Positions 36,896-45,817 of a stretch of 64,000 nucleotides of DNA are shown here, piece by piece. The DNA lies in assembly GCA_046590425.1 (NCBI GenBank), contig JBKJTI010000121.1, forward strand, positions 1 through 64,000, given 5' to 3'. The translations under genes were made by a program, and so were the position numbers. The notes below the pieces were generated by a model, which saw only the letters and a program-made list of their open reading frames with translations, did no database searches and was not told the origin of the DNA. The DNA comes from Cypionkella sp046590425 (GTDB taxonomy: Bacteria; Pseudomonadota; Alphaproteobacteria; Rhodobacterales; Rhodobacteraceae). Positions within the stretch are counted from its first letter, which is position 1. Every line of letters begins with the position of its first letter.

Positions 36896-39316
36896 TTATG
36901 GCTTGAGTTTTGCGGTCGATCCAACCAAAGCGCTGACCGCCAGCGACAGATCAATCGAGCTGATCGGCTTGCCGATGCAGCTGTCAAAACCCCAAGCGAT
37001 ATAATCCGCGATCTGATGCGCCATCACGTTCGCAGTCACCGCAATGATGGGGATCGACGGGACACCCCGCACCGCTTCCAGTTCGCGGATTTTCCGCAAG
37101 GCCGTCGGCCCATCCATCACCGGCATCGCAATATCCAGCAGGATGGCATCAAAGCGCCCGGCCTCCCAAGCCCGCACAGCTTGTGCGCCATCGTTCACGA
37201 TGACCACCTCTGCACCAAGCCGGGACAACATCATCTCCAGCACGGCACAATTCGTTTGGTTGTCATCAGCGGCCAACAACCGCAGCCCCGCAAGCCCCAC
37301 AGCGTCCACCGGCACTCTGGCAACCCGGTCTACCGCCACGGTACTCAGCGGCAATGGCAAAGAGACACTGATCGTCGTGCCGCGCCCGCGTGTGGAATCG
37401 ACCGTGATCGTGCCACCCATGCGATCCACCAAAGACTGGGTGATCGCCATGCCCAAACCCGTCCCGCCGAAACGCCGCGTCACCGAACTGTCGGCTTGGC
37501 TGAATTCGTCATGCAGCCGCAACACCTGCTCCGGCGTCATGCCGATCCCGCTATCGCGCACCTCGATCACCAGCGGCATCGTCGCACGCCCGCTGATCTT
37601 GACGATCACCTCGCCGCGATCGGTGAATTTGATCGCGTTGCTGACCAGATTGTGCAGCACTTGCTGCACCCGGTGCGGATCACCCACGCGCAACAATTCC
37701 GCGCCGGACCCGATCAAAACTTCAAAATCCAGCCCTTTTTCATCGGCGCGCAATTCGTATTGATCTTCAATCCTTTTGGCCAGATCAAGTGGGCTGAACG
37801 GCAACTCCTCAAACTCGATCTTGCCAGCTTCGATCTTGGACATGTCCAGAATATCATTGAGAATATTTAACAACGCCTCACCCGAGCGCCGGATTGTGCC
37901 GATCATCCGCTTTTGGTCGGGTTGGTCCAGCGACGATTCCAAAAGCTCGGCCATGCCCAGAACCCCGTTCAGCGGGGTGCGGATTTCATGACTCATATTG
38001 GCCAGGAACTTCGATTTGGTCCGGCTGGCCTCCTCGGCATGGTCCTTGGCCACATAAAGCTGCGTCACATCCGACCCAACGCCGCGAAAGCCCGCAAACG
38101 TGCCATCTTCCTCAAACACCGGCGCGCCACTCATCCGGCGCCAGCGCACAACGCCATCGGTCGATTGTGGCGCGCGATAGACAAAATCCTGAAACGGCTG
38201 GTTTGAGTTCAGCGCCGTCAGCATGATGTCCCAGTTGATCCCCGCATACATATCGGGGTTGGCTTGTAGCCACTCCTCCTGCGTTTTGCCAATCAGGCCC
38301 TCTTTCGGCACGCCACCGTCATCAAAAAAGGCGCCGTCCAGCACGAAGACAAAACGCCGCTCGCTGTCCATCTCCCACAGCCAGCCATCCGAGACCGCCG
38401 CAATGTCGATCAGGCGCTGTTCGACCTTGGCGCGTTCGGCCATCGCGCGCTCAAGTTCTGCTTTCACCGCCGTCAGCGCAGTTTCACGCGTCCGTTGCGC
38501 ACTGATATCGACATGCGCGCCAACAATCAGCGCCGGCGTGCCATCCGGCCCGCGATGAATTGTGCGCCCGGTATCAAGCACCCAGACCCAGTGACCCGCC
38601 TTGTGGCGCAGGCGGTACTCGGCCTGGTAGAGATAATTCGGGTCGGCGAACAAATTGTTGAACAGCGCTTCGGTGGCCTCCAGATCATCGGGATGTACCC
38701 GTTGCCGCCAAGTCTCAAATGTCACCGGGCTGAGTTCTTCCAGCCGATATCCCAGCACCCCCCCCCAATATTCGTTGACGCGATGTTCGCTGGTAATGAC
38801 ATTCCATTCCCACGCGCAGATCTCTGCGCCGTCAATCAGATTGCTATACTTTTGCTCTGCCAGAAACTGCTTACTGATGTCGGCGTGAACCTCCATCAGA
38901 GCGCCATTTGGCAACGCATGCTCGACGATACGCAAAACACGGCCATCCAGCAGGGTTCGCTCTGAGGTTCGCCCTGCGGTGCGACGATGGGCAATCCGCT
39001 CGGCAATCCACGCATCCTCGCGGCCCTCCGCCTCCACAATCTGACCGTGTGCAATAGAATAGCGCAGAATATCCTGAAATGGTCGGCCCGGCAGAAACGC
39101 AGGGGCGCTCAATGGATAGAAATCGCGGAAAATTTGGTTGCAATACACATGTCTGTCTTCGGCGTCATAGATCACCACGCCCTGCTCAAGGATATGCAGT
39201 GCTTCAATCTGAAGCTGTTGGCTTGCTACATTTTCGTTCGTTGCGGTATCAACAGAACCAGCGCCCGACGTGCCCGTTCCTGCGTTATCTGCTGTGCTCA
39301 CATTCAGCCTTTTCAT
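36896..39316 (-). CDS. PAS-domain hybrid sensor histidine kinase
   Basis: The 806-residue protein has no clear membrane helices and so is probably cytoplasmic. Three PAS-like domains (about 38-150, 158-280, 300-425) are followed by a HisKA domain with NMSHEIRTPLNGVLGM (His443), a HATPase domain with N-, G1- (DSGIGM) and G2-box (GGTGLGMAI) motifs, and a C-terminal REC domain (Asp728 in LLDIAMPVMDG). The REC needs an HPt partner, and one lies next door on the other strand. The same architecture recurs in the neighbouring frameshifted kinase. Confidence 0.92.
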   Translation of the reverse strand: MKRLNVSTADNAGTGTSGAGSVDTATNENVASQQLQIEALHILEQGVVIYDAEDRHVYCNQIFRDFYPLSAPAFLPGRPFQDILRYSIAHGQIVEAEGREDAWIAERIAHRRTAGRTSERTLLDGRVLRIVEHALPNGALMEVHADISKQFLAEQKYSNLIDGAEICAWEWNVITSEHRVNEYWGGVLGYRLEELSPVTFETWRQRVHPDDLEATEALFNNLFADPNYLYQAEYRLRHKAGHWVWVLDTGRTIHRGPDGTPALIVGAHVDISAQRTRETALTAVKAELERAMAERAKVEQRLIDIAAVSDGWLWEMDSERRFVFVLDGAFFDDGGVPKEGLIGKTQEEWLQANPDMYAGINWDIMLTALNSNQPFQDFVYRAPQSTDGVVRWRRMSGAPVFEEDGTFAGFRGVGSDVTQLYVAKDHAEEASRTKSKFLANMSHEIRTPLNGVLGMAELLESSLDQPDQKRMIGTIRRSGEALLNILNDILDMSKIEAGKIEFEELPFSPLDLAKRIEDQYELRADEKGLDFEVLIGSGAELLRVGDPHRVQQVLHNLVSNAIKFTDRGEVIVKISGRATMPLVIEVRDSGIGMTPEQVLRLHDEFSQADSSVTRRFGGTGLGMAITQSLVDRMGGTITVDSTRGRGTTISVSLPLPLSTVAVDRVARVPVDAVGLAGLRLLAADDNQTNCAVLEMMLSRLGAEVVIVNDGAQAVRAWEAGRFDAILLDIAMPVMDGPTALRKIRELEAVRGVPSIPIIAVTANVMAHQIADYIAWGFDSCIGKPISSIDLSLAVSALVGSTAKLKP

Positions 39317-39372
39317 TCACTCTTTCACAACAGGTCCTCACGATGGCCTGTCACTGTCAAGCAAATGTTGGC

Positions 39373-39789
39373 CTAGACGCTGACCTGCGGCACCACGTCA
39401 CCCAACAATGCGCCAACCGTCGAAAGCAAGTCTTCCCTGCTCAGCGGTTTCGGCAGCGTGACTTCAAGCGACGAGGCCACGGTGCTCAGATCAAACGGCG
39501 GGAAATTCGCGTCAGCAGTAAATCGGATCACAGGCGTTGTCGCGTTCAAAGTCCGCCCTGCCCGCAAATGACGGATCACCCGGTCCCCGGTGATGTAGGG
39601 CATATTCTGATCCACAATCATCAGATCAAACCGATGCGTCAGCGCCGCTTCCAAAGCTTCCCGCCCATCCGAGGCAATCGTCAGCTCTACGTTCACCCCA
39701 AAGAGGAACGCCTGAACGATGCTTTGATTGACCACGTCGTCCTCTGCCAAAAGGACTTGGAATTTGGTCGGTGGGTTAGCGTCTGTCAT
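39373..39789 (-). CDS. Single-domain response regulator
   Basis: The 138-residue protein is a stand-alone receiver: acidic pair LAEDD, phosphoacceptor Asp60 in MIVDQNMPYITG, and Lys in LPKPLS. With no output domain it may act as a phosphate shuttle or sink between the two hybrid kinases that flank it. It lies 57 bases before the kinase at 39316 on the same strand. Confidence 0.88.
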   Translation of the reverse strand: MTDANPPTKFQVLLAEDDVVNQSIVQAFLFGVNVELTIASDGREALEAALTHRFDLMIVDQNMPYITGDRVIRHLRAGRTLNATTPVIRFTADANFPPFDLSTVASSLEVTLPKPLSREDLLSTVGALLGDVVPQVSV

Positions 39790-39942
39790 ATGGAATCAAC
39801 CCGTCACATGAAGTAAAAAACATTGTTCTCCTATAAACCGAGTTGCATGAAATTTTGCCAGAAAAATGGCCCAATAGCGGTGAATTAGCCTATTTGCTGG
39901 GGGTTACAAGCCATTAGCAACCTGTGGTTGTACTAGTTGGCA

Positions 39943-42102
39943 TCACAACTGCAACAGGCTGTGCAAAGCGTGCAGAAGGTCAAGTCGCCGGAACGGCTTG
40001 GCCAGATGGCTGTCAAATCCGCCGATCAGGTAGTCCGCGATCTGAGTCGGCATCGCATGCGCTGTCACAGCAACGGCCAAAACCGGGGGCAAACCGCGTG
40101 CCGCTTCGATGGCGCGAATTTCTGCCAGCGCGCTCATCCCATCCAGCACCGGCATAGTGATATCCAGCAGCAGCAAGGCAAAGGGTTCACCGCGATCAAG
40201 CGCCGCGCCCCAAGCCTCAACCGCCTCACGGCCATTTTCAACCTGCGTCACCACCGCGCCAGTCCTGACCAGCATTTCGGACAACACCAAACGGTTGGTT
40301 GCGTTGTCATCCGCGCACAGCAGACGCACGCCGGCCAAAGCGTCGTCGCGCAAGGAACCTTCGGTCGGCTTCACGTGCGCTACAGGCGCGCTCTCCGCCT
40401 CGGGCAGCGGCAAGACGATCCGAAACATCGAGCCAAGCCCCGGAGCACTTTCCGCCGATATCGTCCCGCCCATCAAGGTCACAAGCTCGCGGACAATCGA
40501 CAGCCCCAGCCCGGTGCCGCCGAATCTGCGCGTCATGCTGCCGTCGGCCTGCTCGAAACTTTCAAACACACGCGCCACTTGCGAGGCATCCATGCCGATC
40601 CCTGTATCCGAAACCTCGATTTGAACCGGTTTGCCAGTGCGACACGAGAATTTCAGCGTCACCTTGCCCCGCTCGGTGAACTTGAACGCGTTGTTCAGCA
40701 GATTGTTCAACACTTGCATTAAGCGATGGGCATCACCCAAACGCGGCTTGTCGCAACCTGCCGTCGCAAGCACCTCGAACCCCACGCCCTTTTCTTCGGC
40801 GGCAATCGCATAGATCGATTCCGCCTGGCGGATTATCTCTAAAGGCACGAAGGGCATCGATTCCACTGCCATCTTTCCAGCCTCAATCTTCGACATATCA
40901 AGGATCCCATTCAGCACGGTCAGCAAGGTTTCCCCAGACTTTCGGATCGTATCAACCATCTGACGCTGCAACGGTTCGGCGACAATGTCAGCCAAAACTT
41001 CGGCCATGCCCAGCACGCCGTTCAACGGGGTACGGATCTCATGGCTCATATTGGCCAGAAAGGTCGATTTCGCCCGGCTCATGTCTTCGGCCCGCATCAG
41101 CGCGTCTTGCAAACGCTGGGTTGCCGCCAGACTTTCTGTGACGTCCGAGAAAGACACGACACCGAAATACTGATCGCCCATGTCCAGCAGGGCTGCGTTA
41201 AACGACAAAATACCGCGGCCGCCATCTGGGCGCAAAAACGCGCAGTGAATGTCCCGTATCGGCTCAGTGGCCCGCAAAGCAAGATTGAACGGGGAGTCGG
41301 CTTCCGCCAAGTCTGCGCCATTCACATGCTGCAGCTTCAGCCCGGAGATGTCGAAACTATCGCCGGGTTCCGTGTTACAGGTCAGTCCCAGAAGACGCTT
41401 GGCGTCCTGATTCACATAAGAAATCCGCTGTGAGCCATCCAACACCACAATCGCCGAGTTGCTGGCATCCATCACGTCCAAAAGAAACGCCCGGCTGGCC
41501 AAGACATCTTGCTCAAGTTGCTTTTGCTCACTGATGTCCAGATGCACCCCGGAAATCCGCAACGGTGCCCCGTCAGGCGCGCGCTCGGACACGCGACAGC
41601 GCGACAATATCCAGACCCAATGCCCATTAAGATGGCGCATACGGAATTCCGCGCTGACGACTTGGGTTTTCGGGTCGCGATTGAATTCATCTGAACGCAA
41701 AAGCGTTGCCATGTCATCTGGATGCAGCATTGCGGCAAAGTCAGACCTGGTGAGGCCGCGCAATTTGCATGTCTCAAGCCCAAGGATTTCCCCCCAGCGC
41801 CCGCCAACATGAATTTTGTTGCTGGCAAGCTCCAGCTCCCAGGTGCCAATCGCCGCGCCGTCGATGATATCGCTTAGATTCCGCTCAGCCCGATCGCGGT
41901 CGGCAAGCACTTGTGTCAGATCCCTGTTGGCGGCATCCAACGCGGTGATCTGGTTGCGCTTGGCGGTGATGTCAAAGCCCATCGCAATCACACCACCATC
42001 CGCAGTGCGGTGCTGACGCGCTGTATCCAGCGACCATCCGGCAGTTGCACTTCGTCGTCCCAATGCGGTTTGTGGTACTGCGACAGCCGCTCTTGCAGCC
42101 AA
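39943..42102 (-). CDS. Hybrid sensor histidine kinase, 3' part of a frameshifted gene
   Basis: This frame encodes the rest of a PAS domain (from DGGVIAMGFDITAKR), two more PAS domains, HisKA with NMSHEIRTPLNGVLGM (His354 of this frame), HATPase (DTGIGM, GGTGLGLSI) and a C-terminal REC (LLDITMPVLDG). Residues 1-34 up to about 42000 are an out-of-frame reading and not part of the family. The domain starts abruptly in mid-PAS, and the missing half lies in the overlapping frame 41988-43133. One base missing at 42000/42001 explains the break. This could be a true pseudogene, a phase-variable site or a sequence error. Confidence 0.8.
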   Translation of the reverse strand: MAARAAVAVPQTALGRRSATAGWSLDTARQHRTADGGVIAMGFDITAKRNQITALDAANRDLTQVLADRDRAERNLSDIIDGAAIGTWELELASNKIHVGGRWGEILGLETCKLRGLTRSDFAAMLHPDDMATLLRSDEFNRDPKTQVVSAEFRMRHLNGHWVWILSRCRVSERAPDGAPLRISGVHLDISEQKQLEQDVLASRAFLLDVMDASNSAIVVLDGSQRISYVNQDAKRLLGLTCNTEPGDSFDISGLKLQHVNGADLAEADSPFNLALRATEPIRDIHCAFLRPDGGRGILSFNAALLDMGDQYFGVVSFSDVTESLAATQRLQDALMRAEDMSRAKSTFLANMSHEIRTPLNGVLGMAEVLADIVAEPLQRQMVDTIRKSGETLLTVLNGILDMSKIEAGKMAVESMPFVPLEIIRQAESIYAIAAEEKGVGFEVLATAGCDKPRLGDAHRLMQVLNNLLNNAFKFTERGKVTLKFSCRTGKPVQIEVSDTGIGMDASQVARVFESFEQADGSMTRRFGGTGLGLSIVRELVTLMGGTISAESAPGLGSMFRIVLPLPEAESAPVAHVKPTEGSLRDDALAGVRLLCADDNATNRLVLSEMLVRTGAVVTQVENGREAVEAWGAALDRGEPFALLLLDITMPVLDGMSALAEIRAIEAARGLPPVLAVAVTAHAMPTQIADYLIGGFDSHLAKPFRRLDLLHALHSLLQL

Positions 42103-43079
42103 GCCTCCCTTTGCGCCGCGGTAGAATCGCCCAGAAACGCCCGCTTTTCCAAACCAACCCGTAACAACTCGCCCAAGGTCACCCCAACCACGGCGTGGTC
42201 CACAAGGTCTGGGAAGCTCCGATGATAGGCCGCGTTGACCGCAACAAGCCGATCCTCTGCATCAAAGATCACGACGCCGTCGGGCAGCGCCTGAATCGCA
42301 TTGTTCAGCCGCATATGCGAGTCTGCAGCCGCCGACGCCAGCGCGGCCATCGCCGATTCTTGATCTTTCAGCTTGCTGACCACCGCATCGATCGAGCCAT
42401 AGCCCTGCAACGCATCCAGCTGCTGCTGCGTGCCACCCAAGTCGGGCCTAGGCTGCCGATCAGCGAGACCCGGTTTGGCCACAGCAATGTCCTGCACCAG
42501 CATGGTCTGCAAGATATACGTCAGCGCCCGCAACGTCTGCGCCGAGGCTGCACTGTCAGCATACTCCGCCCCCAAGGCAGCATAGCCGATGGCCCCCACG
42601 CATTGCCCTCCGTCCATCATCGGCAAAAACAGAAACTCATCCGGCCCGCGATCCTCGCCGTCGCAGCGTTCCACAAACCCGACACTGGAAAGTTGCATCG
42701 CCTGAGCGGCCACGCCGCTGCCCAGCCAGTGCGCAACCAGCGCGGCGGGCAACATCGGCGGCAACGGGGCGATTTGGCCGGTCCTCGCGCTCGTCGCGCT
42801 ATAGGTCAGATGGCACAACCCGTCGCCACCGCGCAGATACACAACCGCGCCACCGGTATGGATCAAAGGACAAAGCCGATCCAGCGCGGAATCCACCGCC
42901 GAGGCAGTGCCATGTCTGCAAGACTCCAGAAGATTACCAAGGACTGCAACCAAAGGCATAATGGTTCGCAACCAAACTTCCCCAATAGGTTGTCCTTTGC
43001 TAGCGGTTTCCGCGTCACAGTCATAGGGCTGAACGCACGCGCCCTGGACTTTGCCCAGTAGATTAAGACAATGTTGCAT
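41988..43079 (-). CDS. GAF-PAS sensor region, 5' part of the frameshifted hybrid kinase gene
   Basis: About 363 residues from the ATG at 43079 (a further start at 43133 is possible; ribosome sites are weak for both). A GAF-like domain (about 40-190, GGAVVYLRGGDGLCHLTY) is followed by a linker helix and a PAS domain (NAIQALPDGVVIFDAEDRLVAVN). The reading ends just after IQRVSTALRMVV, where the PAS domain should continue into DGGVIAMGFDIT in the next frame. If repaired, the full protein would be a GAF-PAS-PAS-PAS-HisKA-HATPase-REC kinase of about 1045 residues. Confidence 0.75.
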   Translation of the reverse strand: MQHCLNLLGKVQGACVQPYDCDAETASKGQPIGEVWLRTIMPLVAVLGNLLESCRHGTASAVDSALDRLCPLIHTGGAVVYLRGGDGLCHLTYSATSARTGQIAPLPPMLPAALVAHWLGSGVAAQAMQLSSVGFVERCDGEDRGPDEFLFLPMMDGGQCVGAIGYAALGAEYADSAASAQTLRALTYILQTMLVQDIAVAKPGLADRQPRPDLGGTQQQLDALQGYGSIDAVVSKLKDQESAMAALASAAADSHMRLNNAIQALPDGVVIFDAEDRLVAVNAAYHRSFPDLVDHAVVGVTLGELLRVGLEKRAFLGDSTAAQREAWLQERLSQYHKPHWDDEVQLPDGRWIQRVSTALRMVV

Positions 43080-43173
43080 AAATCCGCCTATGGCTTGGCC
43101 ACGGTTGACCTGTCGGCCACCTCCGACTGCCAATCACCAAGTTCGAGCCCTGAAGTATCGGCCACCCAACCAG

Positions 43174-43971
43174 CTAGCTGCAGTTGATCTTCGTGCCCCA
43201 ATGCCTGCAGCGCTGCGCCAAATCCTCGGGAAAGGGCTGATCGGTAAAGACTTCGCTGATCTCACTCAGCGAGGCCAACCGCGCCGGGGCAGAGCGGCCC
43301 AGCTTGGAATGATCACACACCAGAAACACCCTCCGCGCTTGCCGGATGATGGTTTTTGATACCCGCACTTCGGCCAGATCAAAATCCAAAAGATCACCAT
43401 CGCCGTCCAAGGCCGAACTGCCGATAATCGCGTAATCCACCTTGAATTGCTCGAAAAACTGCGTGGTCAGCTCGCCGACCAGGCCACCGTCCGAACGTCG
43501 AAACGCCCCACCCGCCACCATGATATCGCAACTGGGATTGGCCACCAGAATATTGGCGACGTTCATATTGTTGGTGATCACGGTTATGTTGCTGTGCTGC
43601 AGCAACTCGCGCGCCACCGCCTCGGTGGTGGTGCCGAGGTTGATGATGATCGAGCAGTTGTCCGGAATTGCTGCAGCACAGGCCTTGGCAATTGCGGCCT
43701 TGGCGGCTTCGTTCATAAAACGCCTTTCGTCATAGCCAAGATTGGTGACACCTGTGCGCGGCACGGCTCCGCCATGCACCCGGTCCAAAAGCCCCGAGTC
43801 GGCCAATTCCGTCAGATCGCGCCGAATCGTTTGCAAGGTCACGTCAAAGCGCTGCGCCAAATCCTCGACCACCACGCGGCCATCGGCGCGGGCAATTTCG
43901 ACAATCTCACTCTGCCGAAAGCTGAGGGCCAAGGGGTTTCCTTTCGCGCATTGACGATGGGTAAGCGGCAT
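43174..43971 (-). CDS. glpR: DeoR-family repressor of glycerol metabolism
   Basis: The 265-residue protein has an N-terminal winged helix-turn-helix (about 30-75, VEDLAQRFDVTLQTIRRDL, with the DeoR signature running to HGGAV). The effector domain carries the sugar-phosphate-isomerase-like motifs NLGTTTEAVA and GGAFRRSDGGLVG. It diverges from glpD across 241 bases that contain repeated TTCGCG-type sites. By family and position it should repress the glp genes and respond to glycerol-3-phosphate. Confidence 0.85.
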   Translation of the reverse strand: MPLTHRQCAKGNPLALSFRQSEIVEIARADGRVVVEDLAQRFDVTLQTIRRDLTELADSGLLDRVHGGAVPRTGVTNLGYDERRFMNEAAKAAIAKACAAAIPDNCSIIINLGTTTEAVARELLQHSNITVITNNMNVANILVANPSCDIMVAGGAFRRSDGGLVGELTTQFFEQFKVDYAIIGSSALDGDGDLLDFDLAEVRVSKTIIRQARRVFLVCDHSKLGRSAPARLASLSEISEVFTDQPFPEDLAQRCRHWGTKINCS

Positions 43972-44046
43972 CTTTCGGGCATGTGGCCCCGCCGATCAAG
44001 GCCGAAAACACGCCGCACCGCAGTGAAGTTTCACGCCGCACCGCAG

Positions 44047-44149
44047 CGCGAATTTGCGCGAATTTTAGAATAACAGTGTGTTATCAACAATGTTAGCGCA
44101 ATCTTCGCGGATCAAATGTTCGCTTTTTCTAAATTCGCGCAAAAGCGAA
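44047..44149. promoter_or_regulatory. Candidate GlpR operator cluster in the glpR-glpD spacer
   Basis: Direct repeats GCGCGAATTT (44047-44056, 44057-44066), an inverted copy CTAAATTCGCGC (44129-44140) and a perfect inverted repeat TTCGCTTTT/AAAAGCGAA (44119-44127, 44141-44149) crowd this AT-rich divergent spacer. TTCG/CGAA half-sites are typical for DeoR-type repressors. Confidence 0.55.
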
Positions 44150-44212
44150 AATATTAGTTGACCGCCCTGCACGATTGCTTCAGCCTAAGTCTCGCTAGGG
44201 AGGAGACTTAGC

Positions 44213-45808
44213 TTGATCACGCAGCAACGGCCCGAAACGGTCGACCTTTTCATCATCGGCGGCGGCATAAACGGCTGCGGGATTGCCCGTGATGCGGTGG
44301 GCCGCGGCTTGTCGGTGACATTGGCCGAACAGGGTGATCTGGCGCAGGCAACCTCGTCGGCCAGCACTAAGCTGTTCCATGGCGGGTTGCGCTATCTGGA
44401 ATATTTTGAGTTCCGTCTGGTGCGCGAAGCGCTGGAAGAACGCGAAACCCTGCTGGTGGCGATGCCCCATATCTCTTGGCCGATGCGCTTCGTTTTGCCC
44501 TACCACTCCGACATGCGCTTTGAAGGCGAAACCCCGACCGGCAAGCTGATGGCTCGCCTGATGCCATGGATGAAGGGCCGCCGTCCGGCTTGGCTGATCC
44601 GGCTTGGCCTGTTCATGTATGACACACTTGGCGGTCGCAAAATCCTGCCCGCCACCCGCACGCTTGACCTGAAGACCGATCCCGCTGGCCGCCCTCTGCA
44701 ATCGCGCTTCGCCCATGCCTACGAATATTCGGATTGCTGGATCGAAGACGCCAAACTGGTGTCTCTGAACGCCCGCGACGCCGCCCAGCGCGGCGCGAAA
44801 ATCCACACCCGCACCCGTGTTGTCAGCGCCACCCGCCAAGGCGATCTCTGGCAGATCACCACCGAAGACGCCCAGGGCCAAACCACCCACACCGCCCGCG
44901 CCCTTGTCAACGCCGGTGGCCCGTGGGTTGAAGACGTCATCCGCAACGTCGCCCGCATCAACTCGACCGAAGGCGTCCGCCTGGTGCGCGGCAGCCACAT
45001 CGTCACCCGCAAACTTTACGATCACGACCGCTGCTATTTCTTCCAGGGCAGCGATGGCCGCATCATCTTCGCCATCCCGTATGAGCAAGATTTCACCCTG
45101 ATCGGCACCACCGACAAAGATCACCAATCCGCCCCCGGCAATGCCATCTGCACCGATGAAGAACGCGATTACCTGCTGAATTTCGCCAGCCAGTACTTCG
45201 CCAAACCTGTCACCGTTGACGACGTGGTCTGGACCTATTCCGGCGTCCGCCCGCTCTATAATGACGGCGCATCTTCCGCCACCGCCGCCACCCGCGATTA
45301 CGTGCTGTCGCTCGACCAGAACGGCGCGCCTTTGCTGAACGTGTTTGGTGGCAAGATCACCACCCACCGCCGCCTCGCCGAAAGCGCGCTCGCCAAGCTG
45401 ACTCCGTTCTTCCCGCATGCCAAACCCGCATGGACCGCCCGCGCGCCCCTACCCGGCGGTGATTTCCCACACACCGATGTGGCGAAACTCACCACCAGCC
45501 TTACGCAATCCTACCCCTTCCTCACCCAAGCATGGGCCGCCCGCCTGATCCGCGCTTATGGGTCCGAGGCTACAACCCTGCTGGGTGCAGCCACCCAAAC
45601 CGCCGACCTCGGCCAAGATTTCGGCGCGACGCTGACCGCAGCCGAAGTCCGCTGGCTGATCACCCATGAATTCGCCCAACAACCCGCCGATATCATCTGG
45701 CGCCGCACCAAACTCGGCCTGCGGATGAATGACACGCAAATTGCACAACTTTCGGCCTTTATGGCTGCTACACTAACACCGCGGGCGATCAGCCCCGCGG
45801 CGGAATGA
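44213..45808 (+). CDS. glpD: Aerobic glycerol-3-phosphate dehydrogenase
   Basis: The 531-residue FAD-dependent enzyme oxidises glycerol-3-phosphate to dihydroxyacetone phosphate, passing electrons to quinone at the inner membrane. The N-terminal dinucleotide motif is FIIGGGINGCGIARDAVGRG, and HGGLRYLEYFEF and RGSHIVTRKLY are family-typical. The start is a TTG at 44213: AGGGAGGAG sits seven bases before it. It heads the glp operon and lies nine bases before glpS. Confidence 0.95.
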   Translation: MITQQRPETVDLFIIGGGINGCGIARDAVGRGLSVTLAEQGDLAQATSSASTKLFHGGLRYLEYFEFRLVREALEERETLLVAMPHISWPMRFVLPYHSDMRFEGETPTGKLMARLMPWMKGRRPAWLIRLGLFMYDTLGGRKILPATRTLDLKTDPAGRPLQSRFAHAYEYSDCWIEDAKLVSLNARDAAQRGAKIHTRTRVVSATRQGDLWQITTEDAQGQTTHTARALVNAGGPWVEDVIRNVARINSTEGVRLVRGSHIVTRKLYDHDRCYFFQGSDGRIIFAIPYEQDFTLIGTTDKDHQSAPGNAICTDEERDYLLNFASQYFAKPVTVDDVVWTYSGVRPLYNDGASSATAATRDYVLSLDQNGAPLLNVFGGKITTHRRLAESALAKLTPFFPHAKPAWTARAPLPGGDFPHTDVAKLTTSLTQSYPFLTQAWAARLIRAYGSEATTLLGAATQTADLGQDFGATLTAAEVRWLITHEFAQQPADIIWRRTKLGLRMNDTQIAQLSAFMAATLTPRAISPAAE

Positions 45809-45817
45809 GGAACGCTG

